Shown one piece after another: positions 1 to 5,183 of a stretch of 5,191 nt of DNA (position 1 is its first letter; each line of letters opens with the position of its first letter). The DNA is from Methanosarcinaceae archaeon (GTDB lineage Archaea > Halobacteriota > Methanosarcinia > Methanosarcinales > Methanosarcinaceae). The DNA lies in assembly GCA_030596385.1 (NCBI GenBank), contig JAUVKD010000101.1:1-5191 (forward strand), written 5' to 3'. The notes below the pieces were generated by a model. It was not told the DNA's origin, searched no databases, and worked only from the letters and a program-made list of their open reading frames with translations. Both the position numbers and the translations under genes were made by a program.

Positions 1-5
1 GAAAA

Positions 6-91
6 GTGTAAACGATGTTATGGACCTAATTTGCACTTGAAGTGTAAACGATGTGTTGAGCCTTTTTATGTAAGCGATGTTATGAGCCTTT
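6..91 (+). repeat. Three direct repeats resembling an IS21-family element end
   Basis: Three direct copies of one motif lie here. GTGTAAACGATGT occurs exactly at 6-18 and 42-54, and the variant ATGTAAGCGATGT at 68-80. Each is followed by a related tail (TATGGACCT, GTTGAGCCTT, TATGAGCCTTT). The copies begin 36 and 26 bases apart. Repeats of this wording, several in a row, are known from the ends of IS21-family (istA/istB) transposons, where they act as transposase binding sites. From memory, this orientation fits the istA-proximal end, but no istA follows and no inverted copy is seen elsewhere in the window. The stretch may be a remnant or solo end. The repeat pattern is directly visible; the family assignment is from recall. 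Confidence 0.55.
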
Positions 92-103
92 CCACTTATT
101 ACT

Positions 104-874
104 ATGACTATTTGTATAGCTGCTATTGCTAAAGAGGATGAAAAAGAATATATTATTTTTTCAACAGATCACATGGTAACAACAAACATGGGTCAATATG
201 AACATAGTATTCATAAATATTCAAAACTCAATAAAAACACTATTGCAATGTTAGCGGGACAAGTATTGTTATTTGAAGATTTAATTAGAGTAAACGATGA
301 TTGTATCGATTATGTACAAATGAAAGTGGAAATATTCAAAAATTTCAAGAAAAAAAGGAAAGAAATCATCGAAAATGAAATTTTCAACGTGTTTGGAATT
401 GATGATGATTTTTTTATCAATTCTCTACGAAAAGAAATACCAAATCCTTACATAAATAGCATATTAGAAAGTGTGGCAGAATTCAAATTAAAAACATCGA
501 TTTTACTAATTGGTTTTTTAGATTCAAAAGCACAAATCACGAATATAGAAGAAAGTGGAATAATTGATTTTAGATCTATGAATTTTCATGCAATAGGATC
601 AGGCGCTATTCAAGCCGTAAATACTTTATTATTTCAAAAACATTCAAAAACAAACCCACTATTGACTACAATATATAATGTATTCAAAGCCAAAAAAAAC
701 GCCGAAGTCAGTGAAGGAGTTGGCAAAGAAACTGAACTTTTGATCTTAAAAGAAGATGGTATCCACCAACTTTCCAGCGATGATTTGAGTATTCTATTAA
801 ATATCTACATGGAAGAACTTCAATATGGTAAAAACGACGAAAGATTAAATGAAATAAAAATTGGAGGCAGATAA
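104..874 (+). CDS. Proteasome-like Ntn-hydrolase family protein with N-terminal Thr2
   Basis: A 256-residue protein that aligns by eye along its length with the 20S proteasome beta-subunit fold, a threonine peptidase of the Ntn-hydrolase superfamily. Thr2 directly follows Met1 and corresponds to the catalytic Thr1. Asp22 in FSTDHMVT matches proteasome residue 17, Lys38 in HKYSKLN matches Lys33, Ser166 in AIGSGA matches Ser129, and Ser203 before the GVGKET segment may match Ser169. The family's MLAG turn (residues 49-52) and C-terminal KEDG hairpin (216-219) are also present. There is no propeptide, so removal of Met would expose the nucleophile. A charged insert (about residues 75-115) enlarges it over a usual beta subunit. 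An in-frame stop at 83-85 makes ATG 104 the only normal start, yet no Shine-Dalgarno site precedes it. The gene is strikingly A+T-rich, which suggests transfer. Its substrate is unknown; it need not be part of a 20S particle. Confidence 0.78.
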   Translation: MTICIAAIAKEDEKEYIIFSTDHMVTTNMGQYEHSIHKYSKLNKNTIAMLAGQVLLFEDLIRVNDDCIDYVQMKVEIFKNFKKKRKEIIENEIFNVFGIDDDFFINSLRKEIPNPYINSILESVAEFKLKTSILLIGFLDSKAQITNIEESGIIDFRSMNFHAIGSGAIQAVNTLLFQKHSKTNPLLTTIYNVFKAKKNAEVSEGVGKETELLILKEDGIHQLSSDDLSILLNIYMEELQYGKNDERLNEIKIGGR

Positions 875-1033
875 ATGTTTACTGAGAGGAAAGAAGTGAG
901 TGATTATTATCCATTGAAAGAGAAATTCTTAAACGAGTTGAGTAAAGGAATTCAAATCGATTCATATAAAAGAAATGAACAAATGCTGCGTAAATCATTA
1001 AGTAAACAAATCAAAAATGGAGATCTATTTTAA
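875..1033 (+). CDS. 52-residue hypothetical protein, translationally coupled
   Basis: A short open reading frame starts with ATG at 875, immediately after the upstream TAA (872-874). A strong Shine-Dalgarno site, GGAGG at 863-867, lies inside the last codons of the upstream gene with 7 bases between it and ATG. The product begins MFTERKEVSDYYPLKEKF and ends KNGDLF. It is highly charged, Lys/Glu-rich, without Cys, membrane segment or signal peptide, and is probably largely helical. Base composition is as A+T-rich as the gene before it. Zero spacing and the embedded binding site imply co-translation with the Ntn hydrolase, so the two proteins probably act together, for example as subunit, inhibitor or substrate. 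That role is inference, and I do not recognise the family. Confidence 0.7.
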   Translation: MFTERKEVSDYYPLKEKFLNELSKGIQIDSYKRNEQMLRKSLSKQIKNGDLF

Positions 1034-1034
1034 T

Positions 1035-1111
1035 ATAGCACAGCCCAGTAAGGCTTCCTGTTTTAGTGTGCTAACCTGCTTGCAGATGTGTCAATTCTGC
1101 TATGTTTTTTT
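1035..1111 (+). terminator. Structured 3' element ending in a T-run
   Basis: Just after the small gene, TAGCACA (1036-1042) can pair perfectly with TGTGCTA (1067-1073), enclosing a second stem AGCC/GGCT (1042-1045 with 1052-1055). Alternatively ATAGCA (1035-1040) pairs perfectly with TGCTAT (1098-1103), enclosing CTGC-TT-GCAG (1076-1085). Seven T's follow at 1105-1111. The T-run directly after a closed structure fits transcription termination of the two-gene cassette. The two alternative pairings use the same left arm, so a small structured RNA is also possible. Confidence 0.5.
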
Positions 1112-1134
1112 GTGTAGAAAATTATAATTCTGTA

Positions 1135-1164
1135 TGTATAAAGTAGGTGTACCGACTTAATACA
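1135..1164. repeat. 30-bp imperfect palindrome
   Basis: Around a centre at 1149/1150, 12 of 15 paired positions are complementary: TGTAT with ATACA, AAGT with ACTT, and GGT with ACC. Mismatches fall at 1140/1159 and 1145/1154, and a G-T lies at the centre. It sits between converging transcription units (the small gene on plus, the nitroreductase on minus). It could be a transcription-end hairpin, a protein binding site or a recombination site. No T-run follows on either strand. Confidence 0.45.
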
Positions 1165-1216
1165 CAAACCTGATCCAAGCGAAACCACTAAATACAATGC
1201 ACCCCAATTGTTCGTA

Positions 1217-1316
1217 TAGAGACGAAGAGAACAATGCTTGAATTATTTTCCTTCCTAACGCTATATTCAAGACAAACCCCTCTAACCAATTTTTCCATCA
1301 AATCTCTTCGTCTCTA
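1217..1316. repeat. 14-bp perfect inverted repeat overlapping the nitroreductase 3' end
   Basis: TAGAGACGAAGAGA (1217-1230) is the exact reverse complement of TCTCTTCGTCTCTA (1303-1316). The right arm encodes the last residues of the nitroreductase (the GRDEEI region). A second inverted pair lies inside: CTTGAAT (1237-1243) with ATTCAAG (1265-1271). In the minus-strand mRNA this would fold into a long 3' structure just after the stop codon, perhaps an end-of-transcript or stability element. Total span is 100 bases. No target-site duplication is visible at its edges, so a miniature transposon is not supported. Confidence 0.6.
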
Positions 1317-1846
1317 CCCACCCAACCAGTACCAAACTTTTCATTAAACGTAACATCATCAACACCCTTACGTGTAGATATGCGCTCTTTTTCAACCGGA
1401 CACCCGATTGCCAACACCGCCATAAGTTCCAACGAATCCGGGGCATCAAGAATCGAATTAACCTTTTCTTTCCGGTTCAGTATCTCACCAAGCCACACCG
1501 CCCCGAGTTCCAATTCGCAGCATACAAGCAGCATATTCTGGATCGAGGCGCCAATCGCCTGGACATCCTTCATATAATTGTACTTTGCATCATGGTTCAG
1601 AAAAACAACAATCAAAAGCGGGGCGCCTTGCACCACATTACTGTAATGCGTGCATGTTGCGATCTCCTCTATCGTCTCGCAATCCTGCACCACAATATAG
1701 CGCCACGGCTGATTATTCAAACCGGATGGCGCCCACCTGCCGGCATCAAGAATTGTGTTGATATCGTCTTTGCTGATAGGGGCACCAGTGAAATCACGAA
1801 CACTTCGTCGTGATCGTATCGTATCAATAATTGTGGACACAGGCAT
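1298..1846 (-). CDS. Nitroreductase family protein (FMN-dependent oxidoreductase)
   Basis: A 182-residue product of the nitroreductase superfamily: soluble flavoproteins, usually dimers binding FMN, that reduce nitro, quinone or other substrates with NAD(P)H. Family marks are the N-terminal FMN-phosphate motif RSRRSVRDF (residues 11-19), APSGLNNQPWRYIVV (39-53), a helix after DVQAIGASIQNML (94-106), GAVWLGEI (115-122) and the strand AVLAIGCP (143-150). Length fits the short, single-domain members. The frame stays open to a GTG at 1906, but that extension is hydrophobic, lacks a Shine-Dalgarno site and overlaps a TATA-like box, so ATG 1846 is preferred. GGAG lies only 2 bases before this ATG and 8 bases before an in-frame GTG (1840), which may be the true start. 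It follows ilvC on the same strand after 79 bases. The exact substrate cannot be told from sequence. Confidence 0.88.
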   Translation of the reverse strand: MPVSTIIDTIRSRRSVRDFTGAPISKDDINTILDAGRWAPSGLNNQPWRYIVVQDCETIEEIATCTHYSNVVQGAPLLIVVFLNHDAKYNYMKDVQAIGASIQNMLLVCCELELGAVWLGEILNRKEKVNSILDAPDSLELMAVLAIGCPVEKERISTRKGVDDVTFNEKFGTGWVGRDEEI

Positions 1847-1893
1847 AACTCCAAAAAAATAAAAACAAGCTGTCATGTAGCAAAACACGACGG

Positions 1894-1901
1894 GATTTAA
1901 A
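1894..1901 (-). promoter_or_regulatory. Candidate TATA box for the nitroreductase gene
   Basis: On the minus strand, TTTAAATC matches 7 of 8 positions of the archaeal TATA consensus TTTAWATA. The upstream bases fit the BRE only partly. A transcript starting about 26 bases downstream (near 1872) would carry a leader of roughly 25 bases before ATG 1846. This supports the shorter start and a promoter of its own, separate from ilvC. Confidence 0.4.
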
Positions 1902-1925
1902 TTCACTACACTAAAACTTTAAACT

Positions 1926-2933
1926 TCATTCTTCATTAAGTTCGCTGTTAAGCCATGGCATCATTGCCCTGAGTTTCTTACCAACGACCTCAACCGGGTG
2001 TTCTCTTTCCTGACGTTCCATTGCAGTAAGCACAGCCTTGTTGGTCTGTCCCTCAAACACAAACTCACGTGCAAACTCGCCGTTCTGGATCCGTTTTAGT
2101 GCATCACACATTGCCTCGCGGGATTGTTCGTTGATTATCTTCGGACCGACCGTAAGACCGCCGTATTCAGCCGTGTTGGATACTGAATACCACATCTTTT
2201 CAAGTCCGCCTTCATGTATCAGATCAACAATAAGTTTCAACTCGTGCAGTGTCTCAAAGTATGCCATTTCCGGCTGGTATCCTGCCTCAACCAAAACCTC
2301 AAATGATGTCTTGATAAGTGATGTAACACCACCGCAAAGATCAACCTGCTCACCGAAAAGGTCAGTCTCGGTCTCCTCACGGAAAGTTGTCTCGATAACA
2401 CCTGCACGTGTACATCCGACACCTTTTGCATGTGCAAGTGCCATATTATGTGCCTTACCTGTCGCATCCTGGAATATTGCAATAAGTCCGGGCACGCCTG
2501 CGTTTTCCTTGTATGTTCTTCTGACAAGGTGTCCCGGGCTCTTTGGAGCAACCATATAGACATCCACATCTTTTGGCGGCACTATTTGGTTATAGTGGAT
2601 ATTAAAACCATGTGAAAACACAAGCGCATTTCCGGTTTCCAGTCCTTGTTCGATCTCAGCATAGTACACCTTTGATTGAACTTCATCAGGAAGCAATATC
2701 TGGATAACATCTGCCGCTTTTGCAGCGTCGGCAACAATCATGACTTTAAGTCCGTCATTCTCAGCTTGTGCCCATCTTGTGCTTTTTTCCCTGAGGCCGA
2801 CAATAACATTCAAACCGGAATCACAAAGGTTTTGTGCCTGAGCATGTCCCTGACTACCGTAGCCCATAACTGCTATTGTCTTACTATTAAATACGCCAAG
2901 ATCGGCGTCTCTATCATAATATATCTGTACCAT
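1926..2933 (-). CDS. ilvC: Ketol-acid reductoisomerase (class I)
   Basis: A 335-residue enzyme catalysing the Mg2+-dependent alkyl shift and NAD(P)H reduction of acetolactate or acetohydroxybutyrate, the second common step of valine, isoleucine and leucine synthesis in the cytosol. The N-terminal Rossmann domain carries [12 protein letters not shown] (residues 24-35). The cofactor loop [14 protein letters not shown] (46-59) has Arg48, Ser51 and Thr52 placed to contact an NADPH phosphate. His108 in SHGFNIH is the conserved active-site His. The knotted helical domain (from about 183) holds the metal ligands Asp191 and Glu195 in DLFGEQ, and Glu227 and Glu231 in FETLHELK. Length is standard for class I. 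ATG 2933 follows GAGG by 7 bases. ilvB and ilvN, often next to ilvC, are absent upstream, where a divergent gene lies instead. All catalytic residues are present, so it should be active. Confidence 0.97.
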   Translation of the reverse strand: MVQIYYDRDADLGVFNSKTIAVMGYGSQGHAQAQNLCDSGLNVIVGLREKSTRWAQAENDGLKVMIVADAAKAADVIQILLPDEVQSKVYYAEIEQGLETGNALVFSHGFNIHYNQIVPPKDVDVYMVAPKSPGHLVRRTYKENAGVPGLIAIFQDATGKAHNMALAHAKGVGCTRAGVIETTFREETETDLFGEQVDLCGGVTSLIKTSFEVLVEAGYQPEMAYFETLHELKLIVDLIHEGGLEKMWYSVSNTAEYGGLTVGPKIINEQSREAMCDALKRIQNGEFAREFVFEGQTNKAVLTAMERQEREHPVEVVGKKLRAMMPWLNSELNEE

Positions 2934-2960
2934 TTATATGCCTCTTTATTTTTTAGTATT

Positions 2961-2973
2961 TGCCGGGTTGGCA
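2961..2973. promoter_or_regulatory. Small inverted repeat upstream of ilvC, possible operator
   Basis: TGCCGGGTTGGCA is a TGCC-N5-GGCA inverted repeat 28-40 bases before the ilvC start. A weak TATA-like stretch (minus strand TTATTAAT, about 2974-2981) lies just upstream of it. If that box is used, the repeat falls between TATA and transcription start, where a bound protein would block initiation. No known regulator is assigned; a repeat this short could be chance. Confidence 0.3.
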
Positions 2974-3001
2974 TTAATAATGAAATTCACAAATTACCAA
3001 A

Positions 3002-3120
3002 GTTGGTTATTGTGATGTGTAAATACCTGTTCATTCGTAATTTGCGCCTCGCAGAGTTAAATATCCATGAAAAAACTATCAAACCCACGCAAGTTAATTA
3101 TTTACATCAACATTACCAAC
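3002..3120. repeat. Imperfect inverted repeat in the ilvC-DHH intergenic region
   Basis: The arm at 3002-3025 (starting GTTGGTTATTGTGATG) and the arm at 3099-3120 (TATTTACATCAACATTACC and on) are inverted relatives. The outer GTTGGT/ACCAAC and the inner TGTAAATA/TATTTACA pair exactly, with small gaps between. The spacer is 73 bases. Paired binding sites for a regulator, or the trace of an old insertion, are both possible. Confidence 0.35.
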
Positions 3121-3441
3121 CACATAAAGTACTTATTGATTTACATTTTATATGTGATGAACTCTAGTACTGGTTTCCCTCACTATTATATTTGTTCATC
3201 TATTTTATTTTCCAACCTCTTAGTCTTTTTGGTTGTATCTCTTCCATTTATTTAATTATTGACAACTATTAAGTCCATTGATAACGTTTATGTATGGCTG
3301 AATATTTACGAATTGTATGCGAGGAATGAGAATCAAATCTAATATGACTGAATTGTACTATGAAAATAGGTTTTGGAACAGCCTGTATTGAAATATTTAT
3401 TGCAAATACTCTATTGAGACTACACATTAGATAATATTAAC

Positions 3442-3458
3442 CGAAAAATGTTTAATAC
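3442..3458 (+). promoter_or_regulatory. Archaeal BRE/TATA promoter of the DHH gene
   Basis: CGAAAAATG (3442-3450) fits a purine-rich BRE and is followed directly by TTTAATAC (3451-3458), close to the archaeal TATA consensus. Transcription would begin near 3478-3482, giving a leader of about 20 bases that includes the Shine-Dalgarno site AAGGAGGT at 3482-3489. Confidence 0.6.
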
Positions 3459-3497
3459 GATACAGACATTTGCTACCAGACAAGGAGGTAGCATAAT

Positions 3498-4967
3498 ATG
3501 GCTGCTATTCCAAAAAAAACAGATACAACTGCCAAAATAAGAATAAAACCAATATATTTAATCCTTGGAAGCGGAAGCATTGGATTTGCTGTCGCAAAGG
3601 AACTCCGGGAACTTGATAAAGATCTTGTTATTATTGACAAGGACGAGCAAAAAGTAGAGACTTTGCGTGAAGATGCATACGAAGCTGTTGTTGGTGATAT
3701 CAGGGATCCTGAACTGTTAAATCAGGTCAATACCAAAAATCTCACTGCAATATTGATATTGAGCTCCGACATTGAAGCAAACAAGGCAGCACTTGTAAAT
3801 ATCAAAAAAGCCGTTTCATCTGAGGTATATATCGTTTCAAGAGCAGCGGATATCATAAACAGACAAAAGATGGAAGCACTTGGGGCAGACCTTGTACTTA
3901 TGCCATCCAAACTTGTTGCATCATCGCTTGCAAGGTCCCTTGAACGTGCTGAATCGCTACGTCGCGGAAACAAATTATCGCAATGGTTAAAAGATATCAA
4001 TAACAAAAAACTTGCTATTGTGATTCATGATAATCCTGACCCCGATGCCATATCAAGCGCATTTGCACTCAAGGAGATTGCAATGAGCGTTGGAACTGAG
4101 TCATCTATATTATATCACGGAGAGATCGGTCATCAGGAAAACAAGGCATTCGTAAATCTTCTTGGAATTGACCTTGACCGGATGGAAGAGCATGATATTT
4201 CGGATTTCGGCAAGATCGCACTTGTTGATTGTGCTATACCAGGCTCCAATAATATGGTTCCGCCAGATTTACATGTGAGCATCGTTATCGATCATCATCC
4301 GTTAGGTGAAGTGGAGATCGATGCTGAATACGCCGATGTGCGTCCCAATGTGGGAGCAACGGCTACAATCCTTACAAAATACCTTCAGGAACTAAATATT
4401 GATATTACTACTAATTTAGCAACTGCCCTTTTGTACGGAATAAGAACAGATACACAGGATTTTAAACGAAACACTGACCCTGCAGATCTTTCAGCAGCAT
4501 CATTTTTGTACCCGCTATCCGACCATGAGATACTTGAACAGTTAGAACGCCCATCAATGTCTATTGAGACACTGGACGTTCTTGGTGATGCCATAGTAAA
4601 CAGGCAGGTTATCGGCAGTTATCTTCTTACAAATGTAGGAACAATACGTGATCGTGACACGCTGCCTCAAGCTGCTGATTATTTACTTAACCTTGAAGGA
4701 ATTTCCACTTCAATAGTGTTTGGCGTATCCGAAGATAAGATATTTATTTCGGGCAGGAGCCACGATATAAGGATTAACCTGGGGGATGTCATGAAAAGGG
4801 CATTTGGTGATAAGACCGGAGGTGGACATGCAACAGCCGCAGCAGCACAGATCCCGCTCGGAGTATTTAGCGCCTCAAAGGATAGGCAGACATTACTGCG
4901 TCTTGTTAATGAAGCGATTACGAAGAAGTTTTTAAGCGTAGTCGGGGCAGAGGAATCCGAAGAATAG
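3498..4967 (+). CDS. RCK_N (TrkA-N)-DHH-DHHA1 fusion phosphoesterase
   Basis: A 489-residue soluble protein. Residues 18-150 form an RCK_N (TrkA-N) Rossmann domain with GSGSIG (24-29) and the acidic strand end Asp47 in VIID, typical of NAD(H)-type nucleotide binding; the second RCK lobe (RCK_C) is missing. Residues about 170-330 are a DHH phosphoesterase domain: His177 and Asp181/Asp183 in HDNPDPDA, Asp244 in VDCA, DHH at 265-267, and Asp318 in GIRTDT, all candidate Mn2+ ligands. The C-terminal DHHA1 domain has GGGH at 441-444. DHH-DHHA1 enzymes hydrolyse short RNAs, pAp or cyclic di-AMP. With the K+-channel-type sensor, a cyclic-di-AMP phosphodiesterase linked to ion balance is plausible, but this is inference. 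ATG 3498 has a strong Shine-Dalgarno site (AAGGAGGT, 3482-3489). The gene is monocistronic and divergent from ilvC. Catalytic motifs are intact. Confidence 0.93.
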   Translation: MAAIPKKTDTTAKIRIKPIYLILGSGSIGFAVAKELRELDKDLVIIDKDEQKVETLREDAYEAVVGDIRDPELLNQVNTKNLTAILILSSDIEANKAALVNIKKAVSSEVYIVSRAADIINRQKMEALGADLVLMPSKLVASSLARSLERAESLRRGNKLSQWLKDINNKKLAIVIHDNPDPDAISSAFALKEIAMSVGTESSILYHGEIGHQENKAFVNLLGIDLDRMEEHDISDFGKIALVDCAIPGSNNMVPPDLHVSIVIDHHPLGEVEIDAEYADVRPNVGATATILTKYLQELNIDITTNLATALLYGIRTDTQDFKRNTDPADLSAASFLYPLSDHEILEQLERPSMSIETLDVLGDAIVNRQVIGSYLLTNVGTIRDRDTLPQAADYLLNLEGISTSIVFGVSEDKIFISGRSHDIRINLGDVMKRAFGDKTGGGHATAAAAQIPLGVFSASKDRQTLLRLVNEAITKKFLSVVGAEESEE

Positions 4968-4973
4968 GATTCC
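4952..4973 (+). terminator. Hairpin across the stop codon of the DHH gene
   Basis: GGAATCC (4952-4958) pairs perfectly with GGATTCC (4967-4973) around an 8-base loop that contains most of the TAG stop (4965-4967). The sequence after it is A+T-rich but has no long T-run, so it is a weak terminator candidate or a 3'-end stability element. Confidence 0.4.
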
Positions 4974-5037
4974 AATTATCGTATTTGTATAGATGGTTTC
5001 GATAAAATCTCGATGCACAGTTCAAATTGCAGATTCC

Positions 5038-5104
5038 GTGCAGCAATACACCGGGTAGCCGGAGGTCGTTGCTGACCTAAACCCTCTAAGGAACGAACTT
5101 GCAA
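5038..5104 (+). mobile_element. Possible domain I fragment of a second group II intron
   Basis: From GTGCAGC at 5038 the plus strand is rich in pairing: CAGCAA (5041-5046) with TTGCTG (5069-5074), and CCGG-GTAG-CCGG (5051-5062). The stretch AAACCCTCTAAGGAACGAAC (5079-5098) closely resembles a domain I segment of group II introns; from memory, the Oceanobacillus iheyensis intron has a like run with CUGAGGAAC and GAACUU. The GTGCA start is near the GUGYG consensus. If real, it is a 5' intron fragment on the strand opposite to the domain V/VI at 5112-5183. It could instead be ordinary structured 3' exon. Confidence 0.35.
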
Positions 5105-5111
5105 ATTTGCC

Positions 5112-5146
5112 GAATAAGAAAGAGCGATTACTCGCCCTCCCTCTTC
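5112..5146 (-). ncRNA. Group II intron domain VI with branch-point A
   Basis: GAA (5146-5144) pairs with TTC (5114-5112). Above it a 12-bp helix forms between 5143-5132 and 5127-5116, counting G-U pairs, capped by a GTAA tetraloop (5131-5128). The only unpaired base is the A at 5115 on the 3' strand, exactly where the branch-point adenosine of lariat splicing is expected. Confidence 0.85.
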
Positions 5147-5149
5147 TAA

Positions 5150-5183
5150 GAACCGGACTTGTAACTTTCATTACATCCGGCTC
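5150..5183 (-). ncRNA. Group II intron domain V (catalytic hairpin)
   Basis: This is a 34-nt hairpin with textbook geometry: a 9-bp lower stem (nt 1-9 with 26-34), a 2-nt bulge (AA, nt 24-25), a 5-bp upper stem and a GAAA tetraloop (nt 15-18). It opens with GAGCCGG, so the catalytic triad AGC is nt 2-4, including the conserved G-U pair (nt 3 with 32). Domain V is the active-site core of the ribozyme. Confidence 0.92.

Larger units (their letters stand above)
2934..3497. other. Divergent intergenic region without a convincing gene
   Basis: This 564-bp A+T-rich stretch lies between the divergent ilvC and DHH-protein genes. It holds the ilvC ribosome binding site and possible operator at its left end and a clear archaeal promoter at its right end. 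An imperfect inverted repeat lies at 3002-3025 and 3099-3120. A 62-codon frame (3067-3255) is open, but it has no good ribosome binding site and its hydrophobic product follows from the A+T-rich composition. I see no tRNA or other RNA gene. Confidence 0.6.

Noticed and set aside
6..91. Repeats as a CRISPR array
   Set aside because: The copies are short, differ in their tails, and the start-to-start spacing (36 then 26 bases) leaves spacers that are too short and uneven.
1034..1297. A tRNA gene in the gap after the small gene
   Set aside because: Stems are present, but no T-loop (TTCRANNY) or acceptor/anticodon geometry could be found.
1217..1316. A 100-bp miniature transposon (MITE)
   Set aside because: The terminal arms are perfect, but there is no target-site duplication and one arm is part of a coding 3' end.
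2038..2559. Long plus-strand frame opposite ilvC
   Set aside because: It is a shadow of ilvC on the other strand, with Ser/Pro-rich content typical of antisense frames.
2676..3167. 163-codon plus-strand frame
   Set aside because: It runs antisense through the certain ilvC coding region and then into intergenic DNA; the product shows no family features.
3067..3255. 62-codon hydrophobic reading frame in the ilvC-DHH gap
   Set aside because: No convincing ribosome binding site; composition and hydrophobicity follow from A+T-rich DNA; no recognisable motif.
4979..5104. Minus-strand open frame of about 42 codons as a truncated intron protein or transposase
   Set aside because: The translation has no recognisable motif or start, and the region is better explained by RNA-like pairing; it also lies downstream of the intron 3' end.
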